Source: Hyphomicrobium sp. 12-62-95 (GTDB lineage: Bacteria; Pseudomonadota; Alphaproteobacteria; Rhizobiales; Hyphomicrobiaceae). Taken from it: DNA of 64,000 nt. This document shows, piece by piece, positions 42,574 through 51,524 of this stretch. The stretch is taken from contig NCCZ01000013.1 of the NCBI GenBank assembly GCA_002279935.1, positions 1 to 64,000 on the forward strand. Reading direction: 5' to 3'. The notes below the pieces were generated by a model. That model was not told where the DNA came from, did not search any database, and was given only the letters and a program-made list of their open reading frames with translations. How positions within the stretch are numbered: the first letter of the stretch is position 1; each line of letters begins with the position of its first letter. The position numbers were made by a program, and so were the translations under genes.

Positions 42574-44970
42574 CTAAGCGTTGAGATCCACACGTTGCTG
42601 AAGCTCTATCAGAAGCTCCGAGCACGTCTGATAAAGCGTTTTGCAACCTTCGTGTGCGAGCTCGACCGCGATCGCGTAACCCTGCCGGAAGACATCGTCT
42701 TCCCCCGCCCAGCGCCGATGCGTAAACACCGCCAGATGAAACATCTCGTTCCGCGCATCGAAATTCTTGGCCAGGCTCATATGAGCCACCTGCAGCGTGC
42801 TGGTCTCGCGTGCGCGCACACTTGGATCGACCGGACACAAGCTTGATTTCTCAAACTCTGGCGGCCGGGTTTTGTCCTCTCGCTTGCGATATTGCTCGAA
42901 AATCTCATCCGGATTGAGATACCGGATCAACTGAAAGCTCATGCGCAGCCCCAGATACTCGAGGCGCGTATGCCGGACGGGCGGATCAAACGCTAACGAC
43001 ACCCGGACCGAGCGCGGCCCCTTCGTCTCACAAAAAGCCGGCGGCATCGGAATCGCGTATAGCGCCATCTGGTCCAACAGCATCTCGTGACCATCGGCGT
43101 AGAAAACCACCCGGTTATCGTCTGAGGCCAGCACCCGGCCCGGATCAGCTACGCCATACCCGACGACCTTGCGCACGTCCTTATGCAGAGGCTTTTTCTT
43201 CTTGTACGCCGGCGGTGTCATCCGCGCGACGCTCGCAGACGGGACGTTTGCGGATAAGCCCAGAAGACAGCGCAGCAGATTGCTCGACGCCTGCGGAAAG
43301 CGCGCGGCGATCAACGCCGCCTTGAATGCAAGCCGGGGCGCCGCATAGGACGTTCCTGATGCCGCCGTGAACAAAGCCTGCCGATAGTTTGGCGATAGCG
43401 TCGCCATACCGGCACTTTCCCAGTGCGCGCCTGTGACCACACGTGCCGCACCGCCATCGTAAACACAGGTCCCGCCGAGATCCGCGAAGTCAGGCTTTAC
43501 AGCGCCGTTGATACCCGGACCGCATCGGGTCAATGGGGATGGTTCCTCAGCCGCCGTGATCGCTCTCACTCCAACACCATCGAATTCGTCGACCCGCAGT
43601 CCGTTTCCATGCGCCAAAGCGCCAACGGTAATAACATTCGCCGCATAGGCTGGATCGATCAGGCGGCTTTGAGGGCTGAGGAGATAGCCGGGGTAGGCTG
43701 TCGCGAGTTGTTCAGGCCGTCCCCATCCGGGCGCGCGACGGCTCTGATTGCCGGCGGAGACAATAATCACAACACCAAATTCACGCACCAGCGTATCCAG
43801 CTCGGCGGCCCAGGGGCTGGCGCGGCCATCGTCATAGGGAATGAAGGCCGAGTCCCCCAGCGAGATGTTGATAATGCGGCAACCGCGCTCCGCCAGAAGC
43901 TTGACGGCATTGCGCATCTGCTCCGGCACCTTCTGCTTTTCGTCAAACGCCCCGTGATCGTTGACGACGCGCACGCTCAAGAGGCGCACGGGCGCGGCGA
44001 AGGTATTGCGATCGATGCATTCCCGCACATCGCCGTAGGCCGCAATCCCGGCAACGCGTGTGCCATGGCCGCTAGCGTCAGCGCCGCCCAGATCGGCCGG
44101 AACGGAAAGCCGCTCCGCGACAAGACCGTCCAGAAACGGATGGGCGTTGAGGCCTGAATCAATAATCCCGATAAGCGGCACATCACCCGCCGGAAACCCG
44201 ACGGGCGGGGCCGTGGCCAGGACAATGTCCTCAAGGCTATCCTCGCCTAAATCCGGTATCGGCGGAACGTCTACGACGGCCACGTCCGTAAGCTCCAACA
44301 GGCCCTTGAGAACCGTTCCCTTCATCTTGGCCCGGATCAGAATAAGCCCGTAATCGCCGATATAGGGCGCGCCGAGAATTTCGCCGCCTGCCTTCTCAAT
44401 GTGCTTGACCACACGATCGACCCGCACGCGCCGATCCAACGACGTTTCAGCGTCCCAGATCTCAATATCGATCACAAAGGACTCACGGCCGTCGATGTCG
44501 CCCGGCCCCGACAGCCCCTGCAATTTGAGCCGTGACCCAAGCCGATCACCCGGTTCTATCCCGCTCGCTCGCTCGATTGTGTTGAAGAGGCTGGCAAAGG
44601 GCGCATTGACCGTGCCTTGCGCCCCGCCCTGAAAGGAATTTAACTTCGCCTTGAAGTCCTTGAGTTCGGTGTCGGTCGAAAACAGCACATAAATGTTGCC
44701 CGGGTTCTGCGCCAAGACCTGAAAGCCATTCCGGCGCCAGACATCTTCTTCGACGGCACCGACCAACTCCACTTTAAGGATCAGCGCCGGATCAATGCCT
44801 TCGACCCGCGGGGCCGCTGCCGCGCTTTGAATCACATCCTCAAGCTCTGTTCGAAGCTTGGCGCCGTGCGTCCCGGGATTGCGGGTGATCGCAACCGAGA
44901 AGCCGGGCTTTTTGCGCCTCAGCTCGTCGCGGACATAGCGCAGAAGGGGAAGGTGGTCATAGGAGGGCAT
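42574..44970 (-). CDS. ietS: IetS-type subtilisin-like protease
   Basis: The 798-residue protein has an N-terminal domain of about 250 residues and an S8 protease domain with the full triad: Asp in VPLIGIIDSGLNAHPFLDGL, His in SGHGTRVAGIAAYGD, Ser in TAASGTSYAAPRLAFKAALI. It has no signal peptide, so it acts inside the cell. Its gene follows an AAA+ ATPase by 21 bp. This ATPase-subtilase pair is known as IetAS, described as a stability module on Agrobacterium Ti plasmids and later listed as an anti-phage system. The protease is the likely effector and the ATPase its controller. Confidence 0.88.
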   Translation of the reverse strand: MPSYDHLPLLRYVRDELRRKKPGFSVAITRNPGTHGAKLRTELEDVIQSAAAAPRVEGIDPALILKVELVGAVEEDVWRRNGFQVLAQNPGNIYVLFSTDTELKDFKAKLNSFQGGAQGTVNAPFASLFNTIERASGIEPGDRLGSRLKLQGLSGPGDIDGRESFVIDIEIWDAETSLDRRVRVDRVVKHIEKAGGEILGAPYIGDYGLILIRAKMKGTVLKGLLELTDVAVVDVPPIPDLGEDSLEDIVLATAPPVGFPAGDVPLIGIIDSGLNAHPFLDGLVAERLSVPADLGGADASGHGTRVAGIAAYGDVRECIDRNTFAAPVRLLSVRVVNDHGAFDEKQKVPEQMRNAVKLLAERGCRIINISLGDSAFIPYDDGRASPWAAELDTLVREFGVVIIVSAGNQSRRAPGWGRPEQLATAYPGYLLSPQSRLIDPAYAANVITVGALAHGNGLRVDEFDGVGVRAITAAEEPSPLTRCGPGINGAVKPDFADLGGTCVYDGGAARVVTGAHWESAGMATLSPNYRQALFTAASGTSYAAPRLAFKAALIAARFPQASSNLLRCLLGLSANVPSASVARMTPPAYKKKKPLHKDVRKVVGYGVADPGRVLASDDNRVVFYADGHEMLLDQMALYAIPMPPAFCETKGPRSVRVSLAFDPPVRHTRLEYLGLRMSFQLIRYLNPDEIFEQYRKREDKTRPPEFEKSSLCPVDPSVRARETSTLQVAHMSLAKNFDARNEMFHLAVFTHRRWAGEDDVFRQGYAIAVELAHEGCKTLYQTCSELLIELQQRVDLNA

Positions 44971-44991
44971 GGTTCACGTGTGGGCGGGCTT

Positions 44992-45972
44992 TCATTTGTG
45001 CGGCCTTGACGGTCTGCGCTTGCTGGCGTGCTTCACGGCTGCCGCAAACTCGGTCTCGCTTACGACCTTGCGGCGCTTCATCACCGCGTTCTTGATCGCA
45101 TCAAGGCAAATACGTTCGATATCGGCGAAGGACTGCCCGGCAAGCTTCGACACCTGCTCGCCTAATTCAAAATTCGTCTGGTAATTCCTAAATTGCAAAT
45201 GAAGCATCGCCTCGATCTGCCGGTTGTCCGGCAAATCAAGTTCGACGATCTCGTCGAATCGCCGCCAGATCGCTGAATCGAGCGACTCATGCAGATTGGT
45301 GGCCGCAACCAGCAACCCGCGCGGCTGATGCCGGTCGATCATCACAAGCAGCGAATTGACCACGCGGCGAAGCTCGTTGTGTTCACTGGAATCACTGCGC
45401 GCCCGCGCGACAGCGTCGAACTCATCCAAGAAAAGCACGCACGGAGACCGGCCCGCAAAATCGAACAACCGACGCAGATTGCTTGCCGTCTGGCCGAGCA
45501 GGGAGGAAATAATCACATCGATCTTGGCAACGTAGAGCGGCAAGCCCAGCTCGCGCGCCAGAACCTCCGCCGTCAGCGTCTTTCCGCAACCGGGCGGTCC
45601 GTGCAGTAGCACCTTTGACCGGACGGGCAGACGGTGCTGGCGCAGCTCGTCGCCACGGCGTTGCTCCTCAAGGACACGTTCGATCGCCGAGCGGGCTTCC
45701 GCGAACAAAACCACCTGCTTCAGCGACCGCGTAGGTTCCAGGATTTCGACGAGATCGACAGCACTCTCTGGAACGTTCGATAGCGCTGTCAGGCCCCGTT
45801 TGGAGCCTTCCTCAACCTGGACACTCGCATCGAGAACGCGCTTCAGGCTTGCCGCAAGAGGCATATGGCCCTTGCGCTGCTCTTCTTCGATAATCTTGAG
45901 CGCCGCGGCCCTGAATTCAGAAGGCCGTCCGTAACTGCCAATCAGGCGCTTGATCTGGTCGGCCTTGGCCAT
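44992..45972 (-). CDS. ietA: IetA-type AAA+ ATPase
   Basis: The 326-residue protein starts MAKADQIKRLIGSYGRPSEF; the upstream frame was not used. It has an FtsH/Vps4-like AAA domain with Walker A (KVLLHGPPGCGKTLTAEVLA), Walker B (SPCVLFLDEFDAVARARSDS), an Arg-finger region (HESLDSAIWRRFDEIVELDL) and a C-terminal helical lid (KLAGQSFADIERICLDAIKN). With the subtilase downstream it forms an IetAS pair. It probably senses the trigger or restrains the protease. Confidence 0.88.
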   Translation of the reverse strand: MAKADQIKRLIGSYGRPSEFRAAALKIIEEEQRKGHMPLAASLKRVLDASVQVEEGSKRGLTALSNVPESAVDLVEILEPTRSLKQVVLFAEARSAIERVLEEQRRGDELRQHRLPVRSKVLLHGPPGCGKTLTAEVLARELGLPLYVAKIDVIISSLLGQTASNLRRLFDFAGRSPCVLFLDEFDAVARARSDSSEHNELRRVVNSLLVMIDRHQPRGLLVAATNLHESLDSAIWRRFDEIVELDLPDNRQIEAMLHLQFRNYQTNFELGEQVSKLAGQSFADIERICLDAIKNAVMKRRKVVSETEFAAAVKHASKRRPSRPHK

Positions 45973-46077
45973 AGCATCCCGCTTTCCAACTGGCCGGATA
46001 AGATCACTTATCGTGATTCGCCCGGCACAGCCTTTTCTCATTTATTATATACGAATTTTTTCCAGAAACTCAATGTC

Positions 46078-46764
46078 TTACAGTTTTCGGCCCGCTTCTG
46101 TACTCAACTCGCCGAGGCGATCCGCCTTCTCGCTGCCGGACTGTACTATGCGCATGCGAGCAGCATCATAGGGGCGCACAAGTCCGTATGCGGCATCTGG
46201 CGACCCGTTCAGCCAGGTGTCGAACTCTTGAGGCTCGCTCAAAAGAACCGGCATCCGGTCGTGCATGATTGTGCTGGTGAGCGCATTGGGCTTTGTCGTC
46301 ATAAACGCAAACACATCGATCTCAATGCTCGGCCCATCCTTCTTGACCGGGCCCGCATAGCGTTTCCAGATCCCGGCGAAGGCAAAAAGCGGCCGCTCTT
46401 CCGGCGGCGTCAACGCGAACCAGTGCCAACCCGCCGGGGATTTCTCGTCCGGTTCGCAATAAGAACTCGCGGGCACAAGACAGCGCCGCGATTCAAAACT
46501 CGGCCGCCAAAACGGCGAGGTCAGCACCGTGTCGTCCCTGACATTGGTTACAGGTTTGGGCGCATAACCTTTGCGGATAAGGGGAAAGCCCCACATCAAC
46601 GGCACAAGTTCGCACTCCCCATCCGTGGCAAGCCGCACCACTGGCGCTACGCTCTTCGGGAAGATCGAGGGCTGCGAGTTGATCTCCTCGCAGCGATTGT
46701 CGGAAAGCCGGAACAACCCGCGCACCGCTTCACGGCTTCTGGTCTGACTATAGAGATTGCACAT
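46078..46764 (-). CDS. SOS response-associated peptidase (SRAP, YedK/HMCES)
   Basis: The start at 46764 places the catalytic Cys at position 2 (MCNLYSQTRSREAVRGLFRL), as required in SRAP proteins, which cross-link abasic sites in single-stranded DNA. Other landmarks are PLMWGFPLIRKGYAPKPVTN, VRDDTVLTSPFWRPSFESRR, CLVPASSYCEPDEKSPAG and STIMHDRMPVLLSEP. The frame stays open upstream through a Cys-rich zinc-ribbon-like stretch (CPCPAHCKTCGG, RCSQCGYRG), which may belong to a longer or different product. Confidence 0.92.
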   Translation of the reverse strand: MCNLYSQTRSREAVRGLFRLSDNRCEEINSQPSIFPKSVAPVVRLATDGECELVPLMWGFPLIRKGYAPKPVTNVRDDTVLTSPFWRPSFESRRCLVPASSYCEPDEKSPAGWHWFALTPPEERPLFAFAGIWKRYAGPVKKDGPSIEIDVFAFMTTKPNALTSTIMHDRMPVLLSEPQEFDTWLNGSPDAAYGLVRPYDAARMRIVQSGSEKADRLGELSTEAGRKL

Positions 46765-47158
46765 GGTGTCCACGCTAAAAGCTCCCAGCGCCGGGTGCCA
46801 GTCCTGCTTCCCGGTCCAGCGCCGTGGTTCATAGATCGTCTTCATGTCGCCGCCGGCACCGCTCGGCTCGTTCAGCCGAACACCCCGGTAGCCGCATTGC
46901 GAACAGCGCATCACGGCCGCTACGCGCTCCGGATCGGCCTCCGTCCCGAACCGGATGATCAGTGGCGCAATCGCGCATTGACAGAACTGCGCGGCAACCG
47001 CTCCGTCCGCAACCGGCCCAAAGCCATAGATGACGCCGCCGCACGTCTTGCAATGTGCGGGGCAGGGACACCGGCTTGCGGTGCGATGCCCGCGGTGTGA
47101 GCATGATCTCATAGCGCATGAAATCGTCCCAGCGCTCCGGCAGCTTATGCATGACCCC

Positions 47159-47335
47159 TCACTCACACGCCCCGTTGGCACAGCGCTGATAAGGCCGCCG
47201 CACCTCGCTCGCCCTGCCGGTGATCTCAAGCGCTTTGAGAACGGCATCCGTCAGCCGGCCCACATCCACGGCGAACACGCGCTGCCGCTCGAGCTCGTCG
47301 AACAAAACTTCATGTAGCCGCTGCCCTTCCTTCAT
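47159..47335 (-). CDS. Small hypothetical protein
   Basis: The ATG at 47335 (MKEGQRLHEVLFDELERQRV) has AAGGAGAAGGA just upstream and gives 58 residues with a helical middle (AVDVGRLTDAVLKALEITG). No family was recognised. Confidence 0.5.
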   Translation of the reverse strand: MKEGQRLHEVLFDELERQRVFAVDVGRLTDAVLKALEITGRASEVRRPYQRCANGACE

Positions 47336-47589
47336 CGTCCTTCTCCTTTCGGGTCCCAAAGGAGAACCATAAGCGAGGAACAAAATAAGAACAACAGAGC
47401 GGACACCATGCTCAGAGATTATATTTTCCCTTTTGTATCAATACTGTAGGTTGTATATTCGTCATTAGTGGCCTATTCGCTGCACAGCGAGTATTGCACT
47501 GTGAGCGATCGTGAACGCAACGTTGTCCCTTGCCCCCTTCAAGGCTTCATCATGCGTTGACATCAAAACGCTTGTCATTGTCAATCATC

Positions 47590-47619
47590 TTGACTATTAT
47601 TTACTTGTCAGTATATACT
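47590..47619 (+). promoter_or_regulatory. Promoter of the Fic operon
   Basis: TTGACT (47590-47595) and TATACT (47614-47619) are 18 bp apart, in an AT-rich tract with repeated TTGTCA-like words that may be operators for the XRE protein. Confidence 0.7.
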
Positions 47620-47633
47620 ATTAAGGCAAGTGA

Positions 47634-48101
47634 TTGGATGACACCTTGAAGGAAACGCTTCGCACTATTCGTGATGCCCTGGACGCCCAGCGCGCGGTTC
47701 TGCTGCCCCTGAGGCAGATGCCGAAGCCTCCGCTCGGCTGGATTGCCACTGTGCGTTCTGCCCTCGGCATGTCGCAAAACGTGCTGGCAAACAGGCTGCA
47801 GGTCGCCAAGCAGCGCGTCTCCCAGCTTGAAGCGCGCGAGATCACCGGCGAAACGACACTCGCCCAGATGCGCGATGCCGCCGATGCCCTGGGCTGTGAT
47901 TTTATCTATGCATTTGTTCCCAGAACGCCGCTCGAGGAAACCGTCTCCCGGCGCGCCTATGCGCTCGCGCGTAAAGAACTGGCCGCTGTCGAGCGCTCCA
48001 TGCAGCTTGAGGATCAAGAAACGCCCCTGAGCGATCAGCGCATTCGCGATTATGCAACGCGTTACATCTCTGAACGCGACCTGTGGCGCGATGAGCGATA
48101 A
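47634..48101 (+). CDS. Mobile mystery protein A (XRE regulator)
   Basis: The 155-residue protein starts with TTG. It has the segment PPLGWIATVRSALGMSQNVL and ANRLQVAKQRVSQLEAREIT, the helix-turn-helix of the mobile mystery protein A family. It is encoded directly before the mobile mystery protein B (Fic) gene, overlapping it by 11 bp. Pairs of this kind recur on mobile elements and act like toxin-antitoxin modules; this protein is the likely repressor and antitoxin. Confidence 0.85.
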   Translation: MDDTLKETLRTIRDALDAQRAVLLPLRQMPKPPLGWIATVRSALGMSQNVLANRLQVAKQRVSQLEAREITGETTLAQMRDAADALGCDFIYAFVPRTPLEETVSRRAYALARKELAAVERSMQLEDQETPLSDQRIRDYATRYISERDLWRDER

Positions 48102-48678
48102 CCTCTTTGAGCAACCGCCGAATGCTACGCCCCTCGGTCCGGACGAGATCGCAAATCTGCGCGTGGCCGCCGTCTCGCGGGCCCAGCTCAATGAGCTCGA
48201 ATCCACGAACGTGGCGCGTGGCCGCCGCTGGGGCATGAACAGCCGCAAGGATTGTTTCACCCCTGTGTTCCTGATCGGACTGCACAGCCGTATGTTCAGC
48301 ACGGTCTGGAGCTGGGCCGGACGCTACCGAACCCATGAGGTCAATATCGGCAATACCAAGCCTCACGAGATTGAGGTCGCCGTCCATCAAGCGTTTGACG
48401 ACGCCAAGGCCTGGATTGAATACAAGGCCTACGAGCCCGCAGAACTGGCCTTACGCCTGCATCACCGCCTTGTCCTGGTTCATCCCTTCGTCAACGGCAA
48501 CGGCCGCAGCACGCGGCTGATCGCGGACATCGCTGGCAAGCGACTCGGTGCCAAGCCCTTCACCTGGGGTGCTGTCTCCCTCGCCGAGACGAGCGCAGCG
48601 AGAACCGCGTATGTTGACGCGCTTAAAGCCGCCGACAACCACGATATTGAACCGCTGATAAAATTCGCGCAGTCATGA
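48091..48678 (+). CDS. Mobile mystery protein B (Fic-domain protein)
   Basis: The 195-residue protein has a perfect Fic motif HPFVNGNGRSTRLIAD, so it should transfer AMP or another nucleotide to a target protein. The N-terminal part carries TPLGPDEIANLRVAAVSRAQ and FLIGLHSRMFSTVWSWAGRY. It starts inside the XRE gene and overlaps the next gene by ATGA. Toxicity controlled by the XRE partner is the expected behaviour. Confidence 0.92.
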   Translation: MSDNLFEQPPNATPLGPDEIANLRVAAVSRAQLNELESTNVARGRRWGMNSRKDCFTPVFLIGLHSRMFSTVWSWAGRYRTHEVNIGNTKPHEIEVAVHQAFDDAKAWIEYKAYEPAELALRLHHRLVLVHPFVNGNGRSTRLIADIAGKRLGAKPFTWGAVSLAETSAARTAYVDALKAADNHDIEPLIKFAQS

Positions 48679-49235
48679 CCGAGCACCGTGTTTTTACCTT
48701 GCCCCTGCTTCAGGCCGTCAACGACTGGCAGCGCGGCGGCGATCACAATCAAAAAATCCGGCGCGGCCACGCTCTCAAAGCGGCCTGCCTGAGCCTTCCC
48801 GCGCAATACCGCCAGCCCCCAGCTCTTTGCTACCGCCAGGAATCCCACAAAGAAGATCGCACCTGGCAACTGCTCATTGACAACGAACTCCCGGAAACGA
48901 TCGCCGCATGGTCTCTCTCCTTGGATGTTGTGCAGACCTTCAAGGGCGGCATACCTCCGCCCGATCAGCGCGGGATCATCTTTCAGATCGCGCCCGAGGC
49001 TCATCAGGTCATCGCCAATATCGCAGCCCTCTATGCCGATCCTGAGTTTCTAGAGACCGCCCAAGCCCGCAAGTCGGAGATCAACGGCTACTATTCCGGT
49101 ATTGGCGATTACGGCAACGCGCAGCAGGAAGTTGTTCTCGAGCTTGGCTCCCTCGACCGCGCCACGATTCATTTGTACGGCGGCTTCGCCGGAACACTTG
49201 ATCAGCTGCTCCCGGCTTCTTCGCTCTCTTTGTGA
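48675..49235 (+). CDS. Unknown third gene of the Fic operon
   Basis: The 186-residue product is translationally coupled to the Fic gene (ATGA overlap). It has an N-terminal segment resembling substrate-binding loops (RRGHALKAACLSLPAQYRQP, ALCYRQESHKEDRTWQLLID) and a C-terminal part with GDYGNAQQEVVLELGSLDRA. The arrangement recalls ADP-ribosyltransferase-like folds only superficially. No family was recognised. It could be a target, a second toxin or an immunity factor. Confidence 0.65.
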   Translation: MTEHRVFTLPLLQAVNDWQRGGDHNQKIRRGHALKAACLSLPAQYRQPPALCYRQESHKEDRTWQLLIDNELPETIAAWSLSLDVVQTFKGGIPPPDQRGIIFQIAPEAHQVIANIAALYADPEFLETAQARKSEINGYYSGIGDYGNAQQEVVLELGSLDRATIHLYGGFAGTLDQLLPASSLSL

Positions 49236-49458
49236 TGGCTCAGACGGAATCGAGCGCGCCCATTAACCAAATTTTTCTGTTTTATATCAAACAGTTTGCA
49301 TTATTGACGCGTAACAACACAGCACAATATACGTGTAACTGCCCAGCATAATCGACGCGCAACACAGGCGATATTCGACCCTTTGCTACGTTCATCGCCG
49401 ACGGGCTGGAAAAATAATCATCGGCCTGACCGGGTTAAAGAGCCGCCAACGCGCCTGA

Positions 49459-50013
49459 TCAATCTCGATCATTTCTGATCACGCTCAGAATGCCTGCCAG
49501 ATCTGAAATCGGAAACACATGAAGGGGTATTCCCAGCAAGCGAGCGGCTGCGTACGCCGCGAGCAAGGCTTCGTTTTGATGCTTATCCAGTTCAGCGGCC
49601 GATTGAACAGGGCGCTTGCGGGTTGTGTCCGCCGCCCTGCGCCGATGAATGGCATCCGGATCGTCCACCACCAGTACGAATTTCTGGATGCCGAGCGCCC
49701 CGAAAACAGAAGGCTCAATCCTCACCAGACCGTTCGGCGTATCGATAACCGTATGGCCATCCAAAATGACGGTGCCCTTCGCCACATCGCGGGCCGCCCG
49801 AAATCCTTCCACCAAAAGCGCCTGATTGTCCCCGATATCGACCTGCCGCAGATCGTCATGCCCAACCGCACCCGCTTCAAGCGCATTGCGCGCGTCGTTG
49901 ATCAACGCGCTGGCCTGAAGATGCTGAAACACAAGCGTCTCGGCAATGGCGCGCAGCACCGTTGACTTGCCGACCCCTGAAATCCCGACGAGTGCAACAA
50001 CCGTCTGCGTCAT
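49459..50013 (-). CDS. Small P-loop NTPase (adenylate-kinase-like)
   Basis: The 184-residue protein has a Walker A (VVALVGISGVGKSTVLRAIA), a KGTVILDGHTVIDTPNGLVR segment that fits the substrate-binding part of nucleotide or polynucleotide kinases, and VLVVDDPDAIHRRRAADTTR as a lid-like arginine region. It overlaps the PIN-GNAT gene by 4 bp and is third in that minus-strand operon. A kinase acting on nucleotides or RNA ends would fit with an upstream nuclease, but this is inference. Confidence 0.75.
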   Translation of the reverse strand: MTQTVVALVGISGVGKSTVLRAIAETLVFQHLQASALINDARNALEAGAVGHDDLRQVDIGDNQALLVEGFRAARDVAKGTVILDGHTVIDTPNGLVRIEPSVFGALGIQKFVLVVDDPDAIHRRRAADTTRKRPVQSAAELDKHQNEALLAAYAAARLLGIPLHVFPISDLAGILSVIRNDRD

Positions 50014-51524
50014 GTCGCAAACCCAAGGCGCAGGCGGCTCAGGAGATCGTCAAGCTTCGCCCCCCTGATCTCGAAAATCGACTGCGGCGGATGGCCCCCG
50101 ATGATGCCGGCCTTCTGAAGATCGGCGTAGCTGATTGCCGGATCGATGTACCCCGCCAGCAGGTAATTGATCACTTTGACCGGGCGCTCCGCACTGGCAC
50201 CCCAGGCGGCAAGCTCTGCCTCGCTGTAGACGGACCGTCCGCCCGTCATCTGCATTAACTCCTTGGTCGATGTCGCGCTCTGAACCTCCTCGAACACGCC
50301 AAGGGCAGTCATCGCCTGAGACGGCGGACTTTTGGACTTGCTCTTGTAGAAGAAGAGGAGTGACCCCGCGGGCCCCAGCTTTGATTGAGCGCGGCACAAG
50401 TAAACCTTACGAATCGTATTCCCCGGCTGACCCGCGCAATCGAACAGTCCTCTATCCTGCTTGAGATCGGGATAGAGCGTATCGTGATAGTCCTCCACGA
50501 TCGGCACCCCGAAAGCACGCACGTCCGGCCCCACAAGGAAACGGGGATAGTTGAGGCGATCAAGCTCGAAATCACTCAAGCCGTCGACCCGATCAAGCTT
50601 CGCCGCAGAGAAGGACTTCTCATAAATAAGCTCCCCGTCCGGCTTGGTCGCCGTATGGGCAAAACCGTAATATTCCAGAAGGTCGATCAGCGAGACTTGG
50701 TCCTCGTACGTGGTCACATAGGCCAGCTTGTAACCATTGGCCTGCGCGAACCAGAGCGCCTTCTTCAGCAACAGCTCTCCGAGCTTCACCCCGCGTTTGT
50801 CCGGGCTTACCTTGAACGTGCATATCTTGAGGATCTTGGCAGCCTTGATCGTCGCATCGGTCTTAGCGCCCGTCTCATCCTTTATGACGACGATCCCGGC
50901 GAGACCATTGTCATCGACAATCCAGCATGGCCGCCGCTCCCGCACGCATTTCTCGGTCCACCATTTGTTGAAATCCGGATACCCCTGCCGCAGGCTATCG
51001 AAGATGGGATCATCCAAGGGAATCTCGTTGGCCGATACCTCCTCGATATAGCGGATCGGCGCGCCTTTCGGCTCATACGTCGTCTTGAGCAGTTGGACCG
51101 CGTCGGGAACAAACAGCACGCGCCGCCCAAGCTCCGGGCTGTGCCGCCGCGCCCGCTCGTGCAATTTCCGGTCTTGCGTGACCACGAAATCCGCGGCGCC
51201 ACGATCAAGCGCATCGAGCAATGTCGCATCCACGACGTCGTTGGCTTTTGCAAGCGGCCCGAACTTCGCCTCAAGATCAGCCGCCGTAAGGCCGCGCACC
51301 TTCTTTAGGATATGGTATTTATCAAGCTTGCTGAGCGACACGTCGCGCCGCCGCGTATTGCGATCGCGCTTGAGATCATCCTTGGCCGCCTCATGGACAA
51401 GGACATCGACCTTATGCTTGGCGGCAACCGAGAGCAGGGCTGAGAAGGCGGGCTGAACGGCGAGATCGTCCTCAAGGCCGATGATGACGTTCGTATCAAT
51501 CAGATACGTTTGGGAACTCGTCAT
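50010..51524 (-). CDS. PIN-GNAT fusion with PUA-like C-terminal domain
   Basis: This 504-residue protein has three parts. The N-terminal PIN nuclease shows acidic residues in LIDTNVIIGLEDD, EAAKDDLKRD, VVDATLLDALDRGAADFVVT and TQDRKLHERA. The GNAT acetyltransferase domain (about 190-310) has the acetyl-CoA loop VSPDKRGVKLGELLLKKALW. The C-terminal part (about 330-504) has KVYLCRAQSKLGPAGSLLFF and ALGVFEEVQSATSTKELMQM, with GRSVYSEAEL, like EVE/ASCH-type PUA domains that bind modified nucleic acid. It sits between an XRE-ASCH protein and a P-loop NTPase. A combined RNA-cleaving and acetylating effector is plausible. Confidence 0.78.
   Translation of the reverse strand: MTSSQTYLIDTNVIIGLEDDLAVQPAFSALLSVAAKHKVDVLVHEAAKDDLKRDRNTRRRDVSLSKLDKYHILKKVRGLTAADLEAKFGPLAKANDVVDATLLDALDRGAADFVVTQDRKLHERARRHSPELGRRVLFVPDAVQLLKTTYEPKGAPIRYIEEVSANEIPLDDPIFDSLRQGYPDFNKWWTEKCVRERRPCWIVDDNGLAGIVVIKDETGAKTDATIKAAKILKICTFKVSPDKRGVKLGELLLKKALWFAQANGYKLAYVTTYEDQVSLIDLLEYYGFAHTATKPDGELIYEKSFSAAKLDRVDGLSDFELDRLNYPRFLVGPDVRAFGVPIVEDYHDTLYPDLKQDRGLFDCAGQPGNTIRKVYLCRAQSKLGPAGSLLFFYKSKSKSPPSQAMTALGVFEEVQSATSTKELMQMTGGRSVYSEAELAAWGASAERPVKVINYLLAGYIDPAISYADLQKAGIIGGHPPQSIFEIRGAKLDDLLSRLRLGFAT

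Noticed and set aside
42382..42846. Plus-strand frame overlapping the ietS 3' end
   Set aside because: More than half is antisense to ietS coding sequence, and no family is visible; a short real gene in 42382-42573 cannot be excluded.
46829..47152. Minus-strand 107-residue frame upstream of SRAP
   Set aside because: The alternative frame with CPCPAHCKTCGG and RCSQCG looks more protein-like, and neither has a clear start, so no gene was called.
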